Assembly: GCA_031841125.1 (NCBI GenBank)
Contig: CM063112.1
Coordinates: 64,996,057 to 65,060,056 of the forward strand
Source: Acanthococcus lagerstroemiae
Taxonomy: Eukaryota > Arthropoda > Insecta > Hemiptera > Eriococcidae
Direction: 5' to 3'
Length of the DNA: 64,000 bases
Of the stretch, positions 48,377-61,256 are shown in pieces. A program made the translations under genes and the position numbers. The notes beneath the pieces were generated by a model. It did no database searches, had not been told where the DNA came from, and saw nothing but the letters and a program-made list of their open reading frames with translations. Numbering within the stretch: position 1 is the stretch's first letter; the number at the start of each line of letters is the position of its first letter.

Positions 48377-49396
48377 TCTCGGAAACGTTCAAAATTTTTT
48401 CGCGAATAGCGATTATCGCTGAAACCATGTTAGCTCTTACCAATGTTCATGTCTGTACATTCTCCTAACATAAAAACACCGTCGACAGCTTATTCACGAT
48501 GAACTGAAGTTTTGCATTACTATCGTTCGAAAATGGATGAATAGAACACTATATGACTGTTTTTATCTTTCCAGAAACTGTGAAAATTAATACAAGATGG
48601 AATAGAACAAATTGCGATGAAAAAGTAACAAACTGACAAATGAAATTATTGTTAACACAACATGAAGATGTCAAGGATATTCAATATTCAGACAGTTGTC
48701 CTAGATAAGAGCATAGAAAAGTAGTATTATTGAAATTTTTTAACGATGTTACGGATAACATCTACATCACTAAAAAAATTTCAATAATACTACTCCAGCT
48801 ATAACGCGCAACGGCGCAACCCAAGGTTATTTTTTAAATTTACAAAGACTCTTCAGGGCGGTGGCGCGCTAGTGTCGCTGGTTTGTTATCAGTAACTTTC
48901 TTACTACTTTTTATCGCTGACCTTGGTCGCTGACAACTCAATACAAGACGAAAACCTGACGCAAACCCGCCAAAGGAAAGTTGTGATTCGACTCAAACTT
49001 TTGTTAAGTGATGATTGGAGAAAAGCATTCGCCAGCCGGTTGTGTTAAAATTGAACTATAAATGAATTGTGATTTTAAATATCTGAATCAGGATTCTGAG
49101 TAAGTGCGAACTTCTTCGAAACCTCTGGCAATTGGAATGTTCTGCCAAAAAGTACGTTCACTACTTTCTCGTAATTTCTAAACTTGTTGGTAAAAAGTGA
49201 AAATAATCCAGATTTTGACATTTCGTTTCGCTTTCAGTTTACGTAGTTGCCGACTGGCCGATTGAAATTTACTTTCTTCGTTTTACCCAGTGTTGATCGA
49301 TTATCGGGTAAGGGTCTCGTGTTGAGTATTCACACATTGTTTTTAGCACAACTTGTATCACCTTATCTCTCTCATCTTTGGAAATTTTCAGCTGAC
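48377..49396. promoter_or_regulatory. divergent promoter region between RNF11 and TRMU
   Basis: The start codons of two opposite genes are 1,020 bp apart, so both promoters lie here, and also the 5' leaders. No specific core-promoter motif can be assigned with confidence. A foldback repeat occupies 48720-48794. Confidence 0.55.
48720..48794. repeat. 22-bp perfect foldback repeat
   Basis: The arm 48720-48741 (AGTAGTATTATTGAAATTTT and two more T) is exactly complementary to 48773-48794, with a 31-base loop. It is likely a tiny MITE; a hairpin RNA is possible. Confidence 0.8.
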
Positions 49397-52300
49397 ATGT
49401 CGCGGTTCAGAAAAATAGCCGTCGCTGTTTCAGGAGGAGTGGACAGTGCCGTTTCTGCCCTTATTCTACGTAACAAAGGTCGATAATAACAGTTTCGCCT
49501 CGATGATTTTGAATCATGTACGATACGTTCATTCCTATTAGCCATTATGACTTGTAACAATACTCGCAGGTTACAACGTGATAGGTACGTTTATGCGGTG
49601 TTGGGACGAATCAGATGACAACGATAACTGTACCGTTGATGAAGATGCTGAGAGCGCGAAATGGGTTTGCGATCGACTTGGTATTCCATTTCAAGAGATC
49701 AGCCTGGTAAAAGAATATTGGACCGACGTATTTGAGTTAGTCTGTAAATTTCTTTTCGTATTCCTAGTGTTCGAGTATCGCTACGATCCGTTTCGCTTTA
49801 GATCGTATTTGTGGTAATGCGTGAAAAACTCGAGTACCGTTGATTCGGAGAAATATAATGACCGTTTACGTAGGTGTAGATAACCCAAGGTAGCATCTCG
49901 CTTTTCCTCCGCGCGCGCTATATACCACGAACGTAACTACAGTTTAAATGACTCTCGTGTTAAGGTTCTATAATCTACAAAAGAATCGGTGAAACTTTTT
50001 TTTTTCCCCAGGAATTTGATCGCGGATTATAATGTGGGGTACACCCCGAACCCGGATATTGTTTGTAACGAGACTATCAAATTTGGTCATTATCATCGTT
50101 ATTGTTTGGATACATTGAAGGTAGACGCGATCGCCACCGGACATTACGCGAGATCTTCTTACGGTCCCTGTCTCGAAAATTACGATCCCAAACAGCGTAA
50201 GATCTATTTTCTTATTTAACCGAAGTTTTGAAGTACTCGCGTGACGTGAGATAATTCAGCTGTTACAGTGCCTAATTTGATTAATACTACGAATATATCA
50301 CAGCCGTCAGATTGTTGCAAAGTGTCGATGTTTCTAAGGACCAGACATTTTTTCTGGCTAGAATATCGCAGGAAGCTTTGCGGCGAACGATGTTCCCAGT
50401 CGGCGCACTTACCAAGGTAGATGTTCGAGAAATAGCCCGAAAATATTCTCTCGACAAAGTTCTTCACAGAAAAGAAAGCTTGGGCATTTGTTTCATCGGC
50501 CCTCAAAATTTCAAATCTTTCATTTCTCGGGTAAATTACGTTCGCACTAAATGTTCATCAATCAATTATATACGTATCGAATGTTTTGTTGACGATAGCC
50601 GTGGTTAGTACGTTCTAGATAAACCTGGGAAGTTTGTGGACGTCGACAGTGGATCAGTGGTTGGCGAACACGCGGGTATTCATTATTGGACTGTCGGTCA
50701 GCGCTGTCCGCATGGTTATATTGTCGACAAAGATGAGAAAAACGTCGTGTTTGTGGTAAGGCTACGCGCTTTGCTCTTCTTCGCGTCTGCTTGGTATTAT
50801 ATGCAGAAGAAGTGAACACGCGTTACTTCTTCGTTCATTTGGAAAATAATTAATGTCCTAGCTGTATAGTTTTGTTTAACTGCGATTTTGATCGTTAGTT
50901 TAAGTCACCACAACCTTTGTGTTTTCTTAATTGTATTTAGATAAAAATGGGTGATTTGCATGTATGTATTATGTATGAATGTAATTTATGCATACGAGTA
51001 CGTTGAACAGGTTGGTTCTCGAACCAGTGGAAGCGTGAGGATTGAATTTTTGTCGATGTAGTTGTATTAGTAGATTACGCAACGGGAGCGGTAAATATGC
51101 GATTAACAAGTGCGAAGTTTGCGGAACGAGGCGGAGCCGAGTGACGTAATCGCACGAGTTGATCGCATATTTACCAGTCCCGTTGTGTATACTCTTTTAA
51201 TTTCAGACGAGAGAAAAACGAAAAGTATTCTATATTGTATTGAATGTGAAGAGCTGGATCGCTGAAATAGGTATATTGGTTTATGGAATTTCAGCGATCC
51301 AGCTCTTCACATTCAATACAATTCATGCATCATCATAACCGGATGTATACTTTACAAAATATTGCAATTACAAACGCAAACTGAAATGGAGTGTACTTTA
51401 CGAATATTGTACGTTAAGGCATCAAGCATTGAAGCATACAACTGTCTGCATGTACAAACTGTACCGCATGAATACGGTCGATGTGATAACAAACATCACG
51501 TGAAAGAGCTAACGCTGCTCGGTACCCACCGACGTTTCGTTTCAATACCAGTTACCCTGTCGTTCCTTAGTAGTACTGGTGGTAAATAAAATCGAAAATT
51601 AAAACGTCATTTACCGCAGTAGAAACGGGGCGGTAAATGATCGTTTTCCGCACGTCTGAAATTAAAAATTTGTACCCGTTCAGCCTAGGTTTTTCGTCTT
51701 TGAATCATGTCTGTGCATTAATTAGAAGAGAAATTTTTACCATGGAACCATTTCTGCCGTGATAAACAAAAATCATTCGACTGCCATTTTTGTCAGTATA
51801 CCACTATTGGTATCATTGGACGCAGAATGAGAATATCCATTTTTTATACGAAAATATCATATACCTCCCTGATCACACTTATCAATGAAAGCACCTACAT
51901 TTCAACTGCAAAAAATCAAAAAAGCGCGCTCGTCTACAGCTTACTTGAACCATCTCAACTGAATTTTGACTGATGTATATTGATAGAAAAATGGTCTGTC
52001 GTTTCTCCGAATGTTTTTGTTGTTCTAGAATAACGAAACAAATTTTGTTTGTAGTAAATCTAATAAGAAATTCATGATTATACATGCGTTGAGTTGTTCA
52101 TCAATCCTGAAAAAATTGACTTTATGTAGTTGAGTGATTTTTGCTCATCACAACAGATTTAACTTCATACTCGCCAGTAATTTAATGTCAGTAATATTTA
52201 TAATGAGGTGACGTCACAGAAATTAAAAATTGCTCAGCAATTGAATCAGTCCTCGGTAGGATGTAAATAATGTCTAGCAATCGCAATACATTATTTTCAA

Positions 52301-54468
52301 TAATCGTCTGTCACGTAAAAATTTTCAAAATTTCTACAAATCACGCTGATTTCTTGAAACGGGATGAATTTCCTGTAGGTTTCGAATTATTGATACTCTT
52401 TAAATGTTTAAATTAATTTTCTATTCGTTCCTAACGAAATAAATATTTGTAAAGTTTGCGTCAGTTAGTTCATAACGGGTTAAAAATTAAGGTGGATGAG
52501 TGTCCCTTGTGAAATAGTAACTTTGGTCTTAGTTCGTAACGAGGTGTATTGCGATGATATGAGTATGTGTACCTGCGAGGAGAATGAACTTTAATAACTT
52601 GGAATAAATGCAAGTTGTTACCTTGTACTCTTTAATGCTTGCATTAAGGATAAAAGGTTGATTTCGTGTTACTTCACGGTGGGGTAAATCAAGATTGCTA
52701 GGTATCCATCTGAGAAGTATGTAACCTAATTGATTCCGTAAATAGTTTAAATGAGTCTTGGAGCGTACTAACAAACAGTCCTGATGAATTTTAAACTTAT
52801 AATGAAACACCATGACGAGATGTGAAAATATTTACGAATTTTAAAATGTCTTACGATTGATAATTTAGTAACAAACTATCAGTTACGGGGAATGCATCAC
52901 TTGAAAATTGGAATGAATTTTAGATATGCGTCATGTATATTTACTTTAACTTGTGTTGGAGGGTAAATCATCACTTGAAAATGGAATTTTGTGTTGGTTT
53001 ATTGAAGAATTCAGAATCTTTTATAGAGCCTGTTAGTCATTGCTAAAGAAGAGAAAAAAAGTTTCATTCAATTCGATAGTAGGTTCAATGTTTAATGAGA
53101 GCGTTTCGGTTGTTACCAACCACTTATCGCGGTATCATCAGCTATACAGCGTGTGTATCATAAAATACCCTAATTTTTTCGATGTTTTTTTTAGTTGCGA
53201 AATCCGATTAACGCGGAATAGATGAGGATTTTCAAATGGCGGCCTGGTTTCTTTTTAAGAGAATATCTCTACGGGTTGGGAAGAGTTGTATCAACTTTTT
53301 AAATTTCGAAGAATTGAGAATACGTCGCGCAAGGTATAGTTTTTTGTTGGTGGGGGGTAGCGGATTGCGAATATTTCATCGGAATTTTGATTTATCCTCG
53401 ATCTGGATCTTTTTACCCAGGCTTGATTGTAATTCTGTTGCAACATTCAAGTCATTTCGTTGGTAGTGAGATTTCAAACAAGTTTTAGAATTATCCGAAG
53501 TAGAATACTTATTCATAAGAAGTAACGTAACGTACAGGGGTCTACTAAGATTCTCCATCAGTCCCTAACAAAAATGTGAGATTTATGAACCCCATTTTAT
53601 ACGGTGAATACTAGTTCTTATATTCAGGTATAATATTGGGGTAGACTGAACGGGGAAAAAAAAATTAAAATTTTCATAATGCACTTAATCAAAAATATTG
53701 CGTATTGGTATAAAAGTAACATAGTTTCCTGGTAACCGAAATTTATTGGAAAAATAATAATAATAAAATTCAGGGTTCAGTTAGACCTGAAAGTTTGAAA
53801 CCTATAGTTCAAATTGTTTATCTTTAAAGGAAATAAGAAAATATTTTACTTTTTACGTAATTCTACGCTATGTGGTTATTTCGCTGATTCGAAGGAAGAA
53901 AATTTTTGCTCGAAACAATAATTTAATGAGGCTCGTTCGATTCTGTGATATTTGAATATTTCTTATTAATTTTTAGGCCTCGAGTAAGAGCCATCCGGCG
54001 TTATTGTGTCGTTCTTTGGTGTTGGGTTGTGATCGCTGGATAGTAAAAAAACCTGAAAAACTCTTAACGCATAAAATGATGCGGTGTAAGTTCCAATACA
54101 TGCGCGGACGGCCAGCTTCGGACTGTGTCATCGTGGATCTGTCGGATTCTCCGGAAGGCGGTTGTATTTTATTGGACTCAGCGGAACCAATTTACGCTGC
54201 TGCTCCTGGGCAAGTATGTCGAGTTTGTAGCTTAAGAGCTCGGCTTTTCATTTTGAAATACACTCGCGTGGAATGACTAGCTGATCCTAATGTATGCATA
54301 CTTGTTGTCGGAGAAGTGTATACGTATATGTGTTTTTGAAATTTTCAGTACGCCGTCCTGTACGATGGCGAAGAATGTCTGGGCTGTGCCAGGATTCTCA
54401 ACACAGGACCGTGTGACATGCTTTACAACTTTGAATCCTCGTCAGTGGAAACCACGGCTTTTAGATAA
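49397..54468 (+). CDS. TRMU: mitochondrial tRNA-specific 2-thiouridylase 1
   Basis: Exons: 49397-49478, 49570-49735, 50012-50196, 50304-50530, 50609-50755, 53977-54213, 54349-54468 (TAA). All phases agree, giving 387 residues. The enzyme (MnmA family) adenylates and thiolates U34 of mitochondrial tRNA-Lys, -Glu and -Gln, using ATP and a sulfur relay. The pyrophosphate loop SGGVDS is in exon 1. The catalytic Cys lies in NPDIVCNETIKF, the ATP-site segment is ATGHYARSS, and KDQTFFLARIS is followed by the persulfide Cys in ESLGICFIG. The beta-barrel part follows (KFVDVDSGSVVGEHAGIHYW, TVGQRCP) and the closing block ends GEECLGCARIL. All functional residues expected are present. A clear mitochondrial presequence is not seen: the start used is immediately before SRFRKIAVAVSGG, and an upstream exon is possible. 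The 3.2-kb intron 5 hosts inverted-repeat elements. Confidence 0.95.
51076..51189. mobile_element. small inverted-repeat element (MITE) in a TRMU intron
   Basis: Arms 51076-51107 and 51158-51189 are complementary over about 32 bp with a few mismatches (core GGTAAATATGCGAT). The interior holds a second small palindrome (gtgcga...tcgcac). Confidence 0.65.
51195..51667. mobile_element. inverted-repeat element containing a perfect hairpin
   Basis: TTTTAATTTCAGACG (51195-51209) is exactly complementary to 51653-51667, enclosing 473 bp. A second block near the right end (ggggcggtaaatgatcg) resembles the arm of the neighbouring 51076-51189 element, so the two may be related. No transposase remnant is seen. 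Confidence 0.45.
51234..51322. repeat. perfect 35-bp hairpin
   Basis: Arms 51234-51268 and 51288-51322 are perfectly complementary over 35 bases, with a 19-base loop (core GAAGAGCTGGATCGCTG). The total span of 89 bases is close to that of a microRNA precursor, but a bulge-free stem is more typical of a young foldback element or a siRNA source. Confidence 0.9.
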
Positions 54469-55848
54469 TACTCGATAGGTGATACATATAGTCGTACGTA
54501 CGAGTACAAATAATAAATATTCGCATGTTTTCCCGTTTTTAATTACGTATCGCGGTTAGTTACCCCATATGTTGTTTCAACGTTCGAATCCCGACGTATT
54601 CATTCGTTGCCATGTTGGATTTTCTAGAAGTGTCGCGAGTCAAGAATGGAAACAAGAACTTGACTAGGAAACTATAAGGACGCCAACAATGCGTAAGGTA
54701 AAACAAATTTCGAATACGATAAAATGCGGAAATAGGTAATACAAAATGTTTTTACGGTGGTCGCATTTTACTGTAAGCGCGAAGATGCTTGTAAGATTTT
54801 CGACGTTGATGGACTAAAAAACGCAACTAAAGTTAGAATTGCGAACTCTATTAAAGCCTTTGAATTGCGTTGTCTGTGAAGAATATTCAAAATTCCATGT
54901 ACTGTGCACATCGGCGAGAATGTATTACAAGAATTCGAGTAAGAACGGGAAATTTTAAAAATAAAGGAGAAACAAAAACTCGAGTACTTCGCTTATTCAT
55001 TTACTGGACCAGGATACAAAATGGTGTAAATGTGAGCGCCGCGGTGGCCGTAAAAGCATATTGTGGCTCCGAGATCTACTGAATTGGACTGAAAAGAGTG
55101 TCGAGAAATTATTTCGGTAATCGAGAGGCATTCGGCGAAATTGTCAAACAGACAATCGCCCAAGTTTGACAATGAAAGTAGCATATGAAGAAGAAGAAGA
55201 AAACCACGACTACGCAAACTGTACGAACTTTGATAACCGTAGAAACCTTTCTATCAAATACAAAGAAGTTGGTATTCGTTAGTCAAGCGCACGTACAAAT
55301 GTTTGAAACCGGATAATTGAGTTGGAATATTCGATCCGAAATTGTCGGCAAATTGTCGCGTTATACCGAAATGAGGTCATCCAATGACAAAAATACTACA
55401 TCGGCTCGAATCGATACGGGATATGCGCACTGTTGTGCTTCCGTTGCGAGATATCATAAGGTCACTGGGAGTAGGAAAATCGATTTTTAAACTAAATTTC
55501 TTCCACATGTAAATGAAACTGGCAGTTGGTTTATTCGTTCGTCAAACGAGTATTTATATTCTCAAAAGTGTGTATCGGTGGCCAACTCTTTCGTTGTCGA
55601 TGATAAATTATTGGTCGTAACCAACTGTAACCTGTGTCTTTATTGCTTGCTAGCGAATGGAAAGGTTCTTATCGAGATTTGCTCTCGGGGTGACGGCATA
55701 CACGAGTCAGTGATTTTGTTGCAAACCACAATCGATTATTGCGATCGAGTGTAGATCAACGGCTGCTATTTACCGAGCCGTAAGTATTATTTATTCATCG
55801 TCTTACTAACACGTATTATTATTGTTATTTTATTATTATTACTATTAG

Positions 55849-55849
<1 letters not shown>

Positions 55850-55891
<42 letters not shown>
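55850..55891. repeat. (ACT)n microsatellite
   Basis: About 14 tandem ACT units, preceded by ATT units. Confidence 0.95.
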
Positions 55892-57918
55892 GCTACTGAT
55901 TGTTACAAGCACCAGAATTAGAAAGTATATCGTGGAATTCGTAACGACTAACGACTCCCCCGATCGATGAGTTGAAGATTGGAAATTGATGCTTAAATAC
56001 ATACGTATATAGGCGCTATGTACTCAGGTATCGCGTTGATTTGAATGTCTCGGCGAACACGTTTGAAAAGAAATTCTAATTATTAGTCGAGACTGGACGG
56101 CGTATCAATTTTGTACTAATCCGATTTCGATCTTTATGAAATCAAAAAATTAGCCTCTCGAGAAATTGGATAGGGTTTTAAGCCTATTCTAAAGTAATAG
56201 TAGTAATAATCGCAATAACAGCAGCAGCAGTAGCTTACAAGTGTAAAGAATCAAAATCGATGCGTGTTTGTATTGCTGGTTCAAGTATCTAAATATAGAC
56301 CATTATTAATATGTCAACCGCAAAATCACAGCTATCATTTGAAATGAAAAAAAAAAAAAAAAAAAAACAGCAATACCTCGTGTACTGGGCGGATACAGTT
56401 ATGCTCGTATCACCAGTCGCGAGTGTGTCATTTTTTTCATTTTTCATCTCTCGAAATCGGATGACTTTTAATAGAACTGAGTACAGCTTTTTTATATAAC
56501 ATCCTGTGTAAACGATGTATAAATATCGATAAGCAAAAGACAAATCGACTGATTTTCATCTTCGGTGCCTACGTGTATTAGCACCGGAAAAAGTTTGAAC
56601 GAGTTATCGCGGCTACTGTTATTTTGTTGTTGTAGCGCGGTCCGCATTACGGAGGTTTTTCGTGCATGATCGTGTACTTATAATATTCATTTTCTAAAAG
56701 TTTCTGTCGTGTTCGACTTCGCTTATGCGTAAACGAATGTCCAAAAAATCGCCGAGTAAATTTGCAGGCACCGGATGGCATCACCAAGAAAAAAGAATCG
56801 TAACCTACACAACTAATCGGTCGAAGGCCACATGGACGCGATTTTGCTGCGATGAGAATAAAGAGCTGGAATTTTTGCACCGATACGGTACGGTGCCAGT
56901 ATCGCTGGTGCGTAGACAGTGCGATGTATATAATGTGTTGTCAAGCCGCTCCTAATACGGCCTACGGCCCAAAAATCTGCGCGCCTTACATAGGTTATCG
57001 AACAAGTCTCGATATCGTACCGTTATCGCGCGCGTGATTTTCTGCTATCCTTACGTCTGCCGACTCCGCGTTTATAAGCGAGAAAAATGCCAACAAAAGA
57101 GGAGAAAATCGAGTTTTTGATAAGGGCGCAATTTTCAGTTTTTTCGTTTCGCGTCGCACTTCTATGTCTAACCGACGATGGAAAGTAAAAGCTATCGTAT
57201 TCGTTTTTATTTATATTATTATTATTATTACTACTATCACTATTATTATTAGTATTATTCATTTATTTTTTGTACCTCAAATGTAATGAGCTTTCTCATT
57301 TTCCCTCTTGTGTATTTCGTTTGCATCTTGCGTATCTCGGGAAATGAACGCGAAACTCGGAACGATAGATAGCATCTGGCAAGCTGCTACAAAATTTGTT
57401 AATGTGAAAACCTGACGTACATCAGAGTACAGCGTATATTACGCAGGTCTCTCTCGTTTTATTTCTGGAGCCAGCGACTCGCAATCCACTCGGTATTACG
57501 AACCAGACGTTCGAAATACCAATTACGTGTGATAAATAATCTTCCGATCTTATCGTACTCGTTGTATGCAGTAAGTTAAAAAGGTCCGCTAGATGTAAGA
57601 GCCATTTTTAATAGATACCTACCTAATTACGAATTTAAATATGAGATTTTGGAAACGAGAACGAAGAACTGAAAACATTCGCACGCGGTAGCTCGCGATC
57701 ATTTTCGGACAGAAGAATCGTCATCGTATTCACGTTTGAAATTATCGAAGCTTTCTATCGCAACTATTAGTTTTTGATCGGTTCCGGTTCCCAGGGTAAA
57801 GATTATTTTATCTTCGAGATGGTCGTTTTCAGCGAAAAAATCCATTTCGTTTCACGATATAGGTACGTACGTATTCGTATTTATACATATTATGTGTGTA
57901 CGTGGTAGTTTTCGGGGT

Positions 57919-57962
57919 CAGGGGTGCGATGTCTGGGGAGTCACTTTGGCATGCGTGCATCA
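57919..57962. repeat. dispersed 44-bp block, copy 2 (hAT-like end)
   Basis: It differs from 44664-44707 at three positions, with unrelated flanks on both sides. Confidence 0.6.
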
Positions 57963-58448
57963 ATATACATTTACGTGTACTCTTTCCACCGTGTAGAGTG
58001 AGAATCCCAAGCTTCAATAGCCGTATTCCGCGACGTTTAGGTCGCAGTCTTTACGAACTGTAAGTATCTTGCCGCGGCGATTAAATACGAGTATTATTCG
58101 CTCAACGAACGCTCTTTCGTATTTATTATAATGCCGTGACCGTGTAACGGGAAAAATAATTATTCGTTCCGGTTTTAGCCCTAAAAAAAGTGACGACTGT
58201 TGCGCATATCGTGTCAACTAACTACGGACTTGGATACTGAGCGAACGGTGCGGTGTGTTCTTTTCTCGTCACTCGAGTACCTACGCAAAGGTAGAAAATA
58301 TATTTCAAAAAAGAAAGGTCGTCTGGGTACAGGTGCCTCTTGGAAATTATACGTTAATTTATGTGTATTTCGTCGTGCGTTGCCAACAGGTCTGCAATGA
58401 TTCCGGCTTGTGAGCTTGTGTTCACGAAGGAGCGGCAGGATGCATCAT

Positions 58449-58512
58449 TCTTCTTCTTCTCCTCCCCCTCCTCCTCCTCCTCTTCATTATTATCATCATC
58501 ATCATCATTATT
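58449..58512. repeat. compound TTC/TCC/ATC microsatellite
   Basis: A pyrimidine-rich TTC and TCC run changes into ATC/ATT units. It produces Ser/Phe-rich open frames that are not genes. Confidence 0.9.
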
Positions 58513-59689
58513 TGTCTTCGTAGCACACAACCGTGCACGTATTACGTATACTTATGTGTGTATATACCGTACATAACTCTAGATACATTTAACCAGAAAT
58601 AAGTTACGTTTATGTGACTACCTCTGTAATTACAAGCGGTGAACTGAGGACATGGAAGCAAACAGTTGGAACATTTTAGGCACCTAAAACGAATTACTTG
58701 CGAGTCATATTTGCTCCTTTTTCGCTCTATATTCTGCCTAACTTCAGTGTACGGATGGTGACGTTAAGATTTAACGTAATTGGATTATTCTTCGGAAATG
58801 TTAATATTTCAGTCCTCAGCAGTTATCTCGCAAGCTATTAGTGATACGGGGATTTTTTTTTTTTTTTTTGGTCGTTGATAGATATGACTCGATTTTACTT
58901 TTTCAAGCTTTCAGAAGACAATTTGATCCACTTTTAATGGGTCAAAATTGGACTAAATATGCTAAAATGTCCGTCGGCATGGCTGTCCCTCGAACAATTT
59001 TTATTATACCTATTTTTTTTCGTTCTAAATTTTCCAGCTGTAAATTAGAACAAAGTGAAAACGTAGTGCTACTTTAAATCGATGAAGGAATCACAAGGTA
59101 ACATTAAAATCGCATCTTCACAGGTGGGAGTTAGTATGGCCAGCTTTGAAAATTGTTCCTCGATTTTTTGTCCATCGACATAGCTCTTTTTGAACCAATC
59201 ACAAAACAGGAGTTTCAATATTTTTTCGTTGCAATTAATGGTCAAATTGTATAGGTATTCTTATCAGAAAAATACGGTCCGCATATCAAATCCCGTTTTT
59301 TTTTGTTTTTTTTTTTGATGACTCTCGTGCATTCGCGTATTGTTGTCTAAAATTAAGAATTAAAAAGTGTCTTCCGGCATGGTCATCTTTATGCAACGAT
59401 AAACGTTCATCTTCCAAAAATAATTACATCGAATTAATTTTTTTTTTTTTAATTTATTTATTTATTTTATTTTTTTTAAATCTACAATTAGCTCACTTCC
59501 ATGGGATTTCTACATCGTGTTTCTCGTCTCGTGGAAGTCGCGAGTTCTTTTTGCGTAATTATTCCTTAAGGGAATAGGCACATATTAAAAATAATACAAT
59601 ATGCTCAACACTTAATTCTACTTAATATAATTCACCTTTCTTTCCTATTCAATTCTAATTCTATTTTCGACTTCCGGAATTATTTTTTC

Positions 59690-60300
59690 ATGATGTCCTT
59701 CTCCAGCTCAATGATATTCTATTTTTCTTTTAATTTTTCTAATTTTCTGCAGTCTCTGAAGGTATGGTTCAGGGTGTCTTCATCTTCATAGCATTCCCTG
59801 CATGTACCATCTTTAACTACTTTAAACTTTTGTAGGTAGTTTGCAGAATTCTCGTGGCCACTTAGATATTGCGTGAGGTAGTAATTTGATTAAAAATTTT
59901 TATTTTTCATTCTGGTTTTGATATCTGGGATTAGCTTGACTGTTCTTCTTCCTTGTTCTTCATCCTGTTTTTTCCTTATTGTACGATTTTTGCCAATTTT
60001 TAATCGTCTCTTTCTTTCTTTAATTTTTATTTTATTGTTTTGAGCTATTTTGTTTATTTCACCAGCTTTATATTCTGATTTTGCTTGTTTAATTTGGTTA
60101 GTCTGACTTAATTGAAGTTCTACTGGGGTTATTCCAGCTATCGTGAACTGCTTTGAATGAGATCATTCTACATATATCCTAATATTACATTTATTAATAC
60201 GAGTCTTTGTAAGGTTCGTAGTTTTTTAATGTCTGATTTCCTTATTCTTTCAAAGTAAATTGTGGATCCATATTCCGCTTAGTATGCCTTTATCAACTCT
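59690..60300 (-). pseudogene. R1-like non-LTR retrotransposon, 3' remnant
   Basis: The minus strand reads FTIAGITPVELQLSQTNQIK (about 60150-60090), then RRTVKLIPDIKTR, NYYLTQYLSGHENSANYLQ (about 59885-59830) and CRECYEDEDTLNHTFRDC (about 59805-59750). This is the order after the reverse transcriptase in R1/TRAS-like proteins, where a lineup like YLTQ-LSGHG and C..C....ED..H....C is standard. Stops and frameshifts interrupt it, and neither reverse transcriptase nor endonuclease is seen upstream, so it is a dead 5'-truncated copy. Confidence 0.7.
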
Positions 60301-60486
60301 CCATATAATTTGTTGTTATGAAATCTACTAATCGACGGCAGAACACTTTGTGTTCGCTATTGTCTTTCGGTATGAGGGTCATCATTTTGATTGCTATGCC
60401 AAAATACAGAATCCCCTCCCTGTCGGCCCAATCTTACCAATATGTTATACAAAACGCCTCTTAACGACTCCCATTAAAAAAAGTTG

Positions 60487-60557
60487 AAATATCCCCTACT
60501 TTCCTCCATGAAAAGACATACATGAAATATCAGCATTTATGAAGAATGACCCAGATA
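60487..60557 (+). repeat. 71-bp direct repeat, copy 1
   Basis: It starts aaatatcccctactttcctc and ends gaagaatgacccaga. It matches 60875-60945 with only a handful of differences; the copies are 388 bp apart in the same orientation. Confidence 0.8.
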
Positions 60558-60874
60558 CCCAGTAACCCGACAAACGGATATGAGTACGAATCCGCAAAAG
60601 TATCTACCTATGTAATTTAATTAAAAAAAAAAAAAAAAAAAAAACAAAAAAAAACGAGAGAATTTTGTCGTACCCCAGTTTTTGTCGAATGATTAATTTG
60701 AAACTTTTATCGATTTTCCGAAATGGGTAGCTACATATACCTAAAGTTATACATGTTGAAAACATTCGCGACAACCTGTTCGTTTTTTGACGAAGAAAAA
60801 CAAATGGTAGGTAGCTAGGTACCTACTGTTCGAAAACGTTAAATTGTAAGTATAATGTTTCGAACCTATAGTTC

Positions 60875-60945
60875 AAATATCCCCTACTTTCCTCCATGAA
60901 AAAACATACCTGAAATATTAACATTTTTGAAGAATGACCCAGGTA
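60875..60945 (+). repeat. 71-bp direct repeat, copy 2
   Basis: The partner of 60487-60557. The DNA between them has a 20-A run and no coding signal. It may be the ends of a small LTR-like or duplicated element. Confidence 0.8.
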
Positions 60946-61256
60946 TACGTCGTCGACTTGATCTCACGACTTGCTATCTTTTCGTTTGTTGACCGCCGAG
61001 GATTAAATAATCTTTATAATATCGTAGCTGCGGAATAAGACCGTATCGAGTTTGCAGCTTTGTGGAGAGGAAGAGGGAATGTGATAGGGAAAGAAATTTT
61101 GATATTTTTTCGATTCGGTTTTTGCGGCGGTAAAAATATGAGCGGCTCGACTGTTCGACGCGTGCCCGTATGTCGAAAAATATGCCTTAAATATAAATCG
61201 TATATAAAGGCATAATTTCGATTTCGCCTCACGACGAAATATTAGAAGCAAAGGTT

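Larger units (their letters stand above)
54469..59690. other. gene-less stretch after TRMU
   Basis: No exon with recognisable homology was found on either strand. Open frames here are short and lack domain motifs; one at 56725-56955 is basic at its start (MRKRMSKKSPSKF) but otherwise unremarkable. Contents are microsatellites at 55.85 and 58.45 kb, a 20-A run near 56346-56366, ATT repeats near 57215-57260 and T-rich DNA at 58850-59470. Confidence 0.45.

Noticed and set aside
54575..54600. Box-B-like GTTCGAATCC after TRMU
   Set aside because: No cloverleaf, box A or acceptor stem can be drawn around it.
58361..58576. Ser/Phe-rich open frame
   Set aside because: It is the translation of the TTC/TCC/ATC microsatellite.
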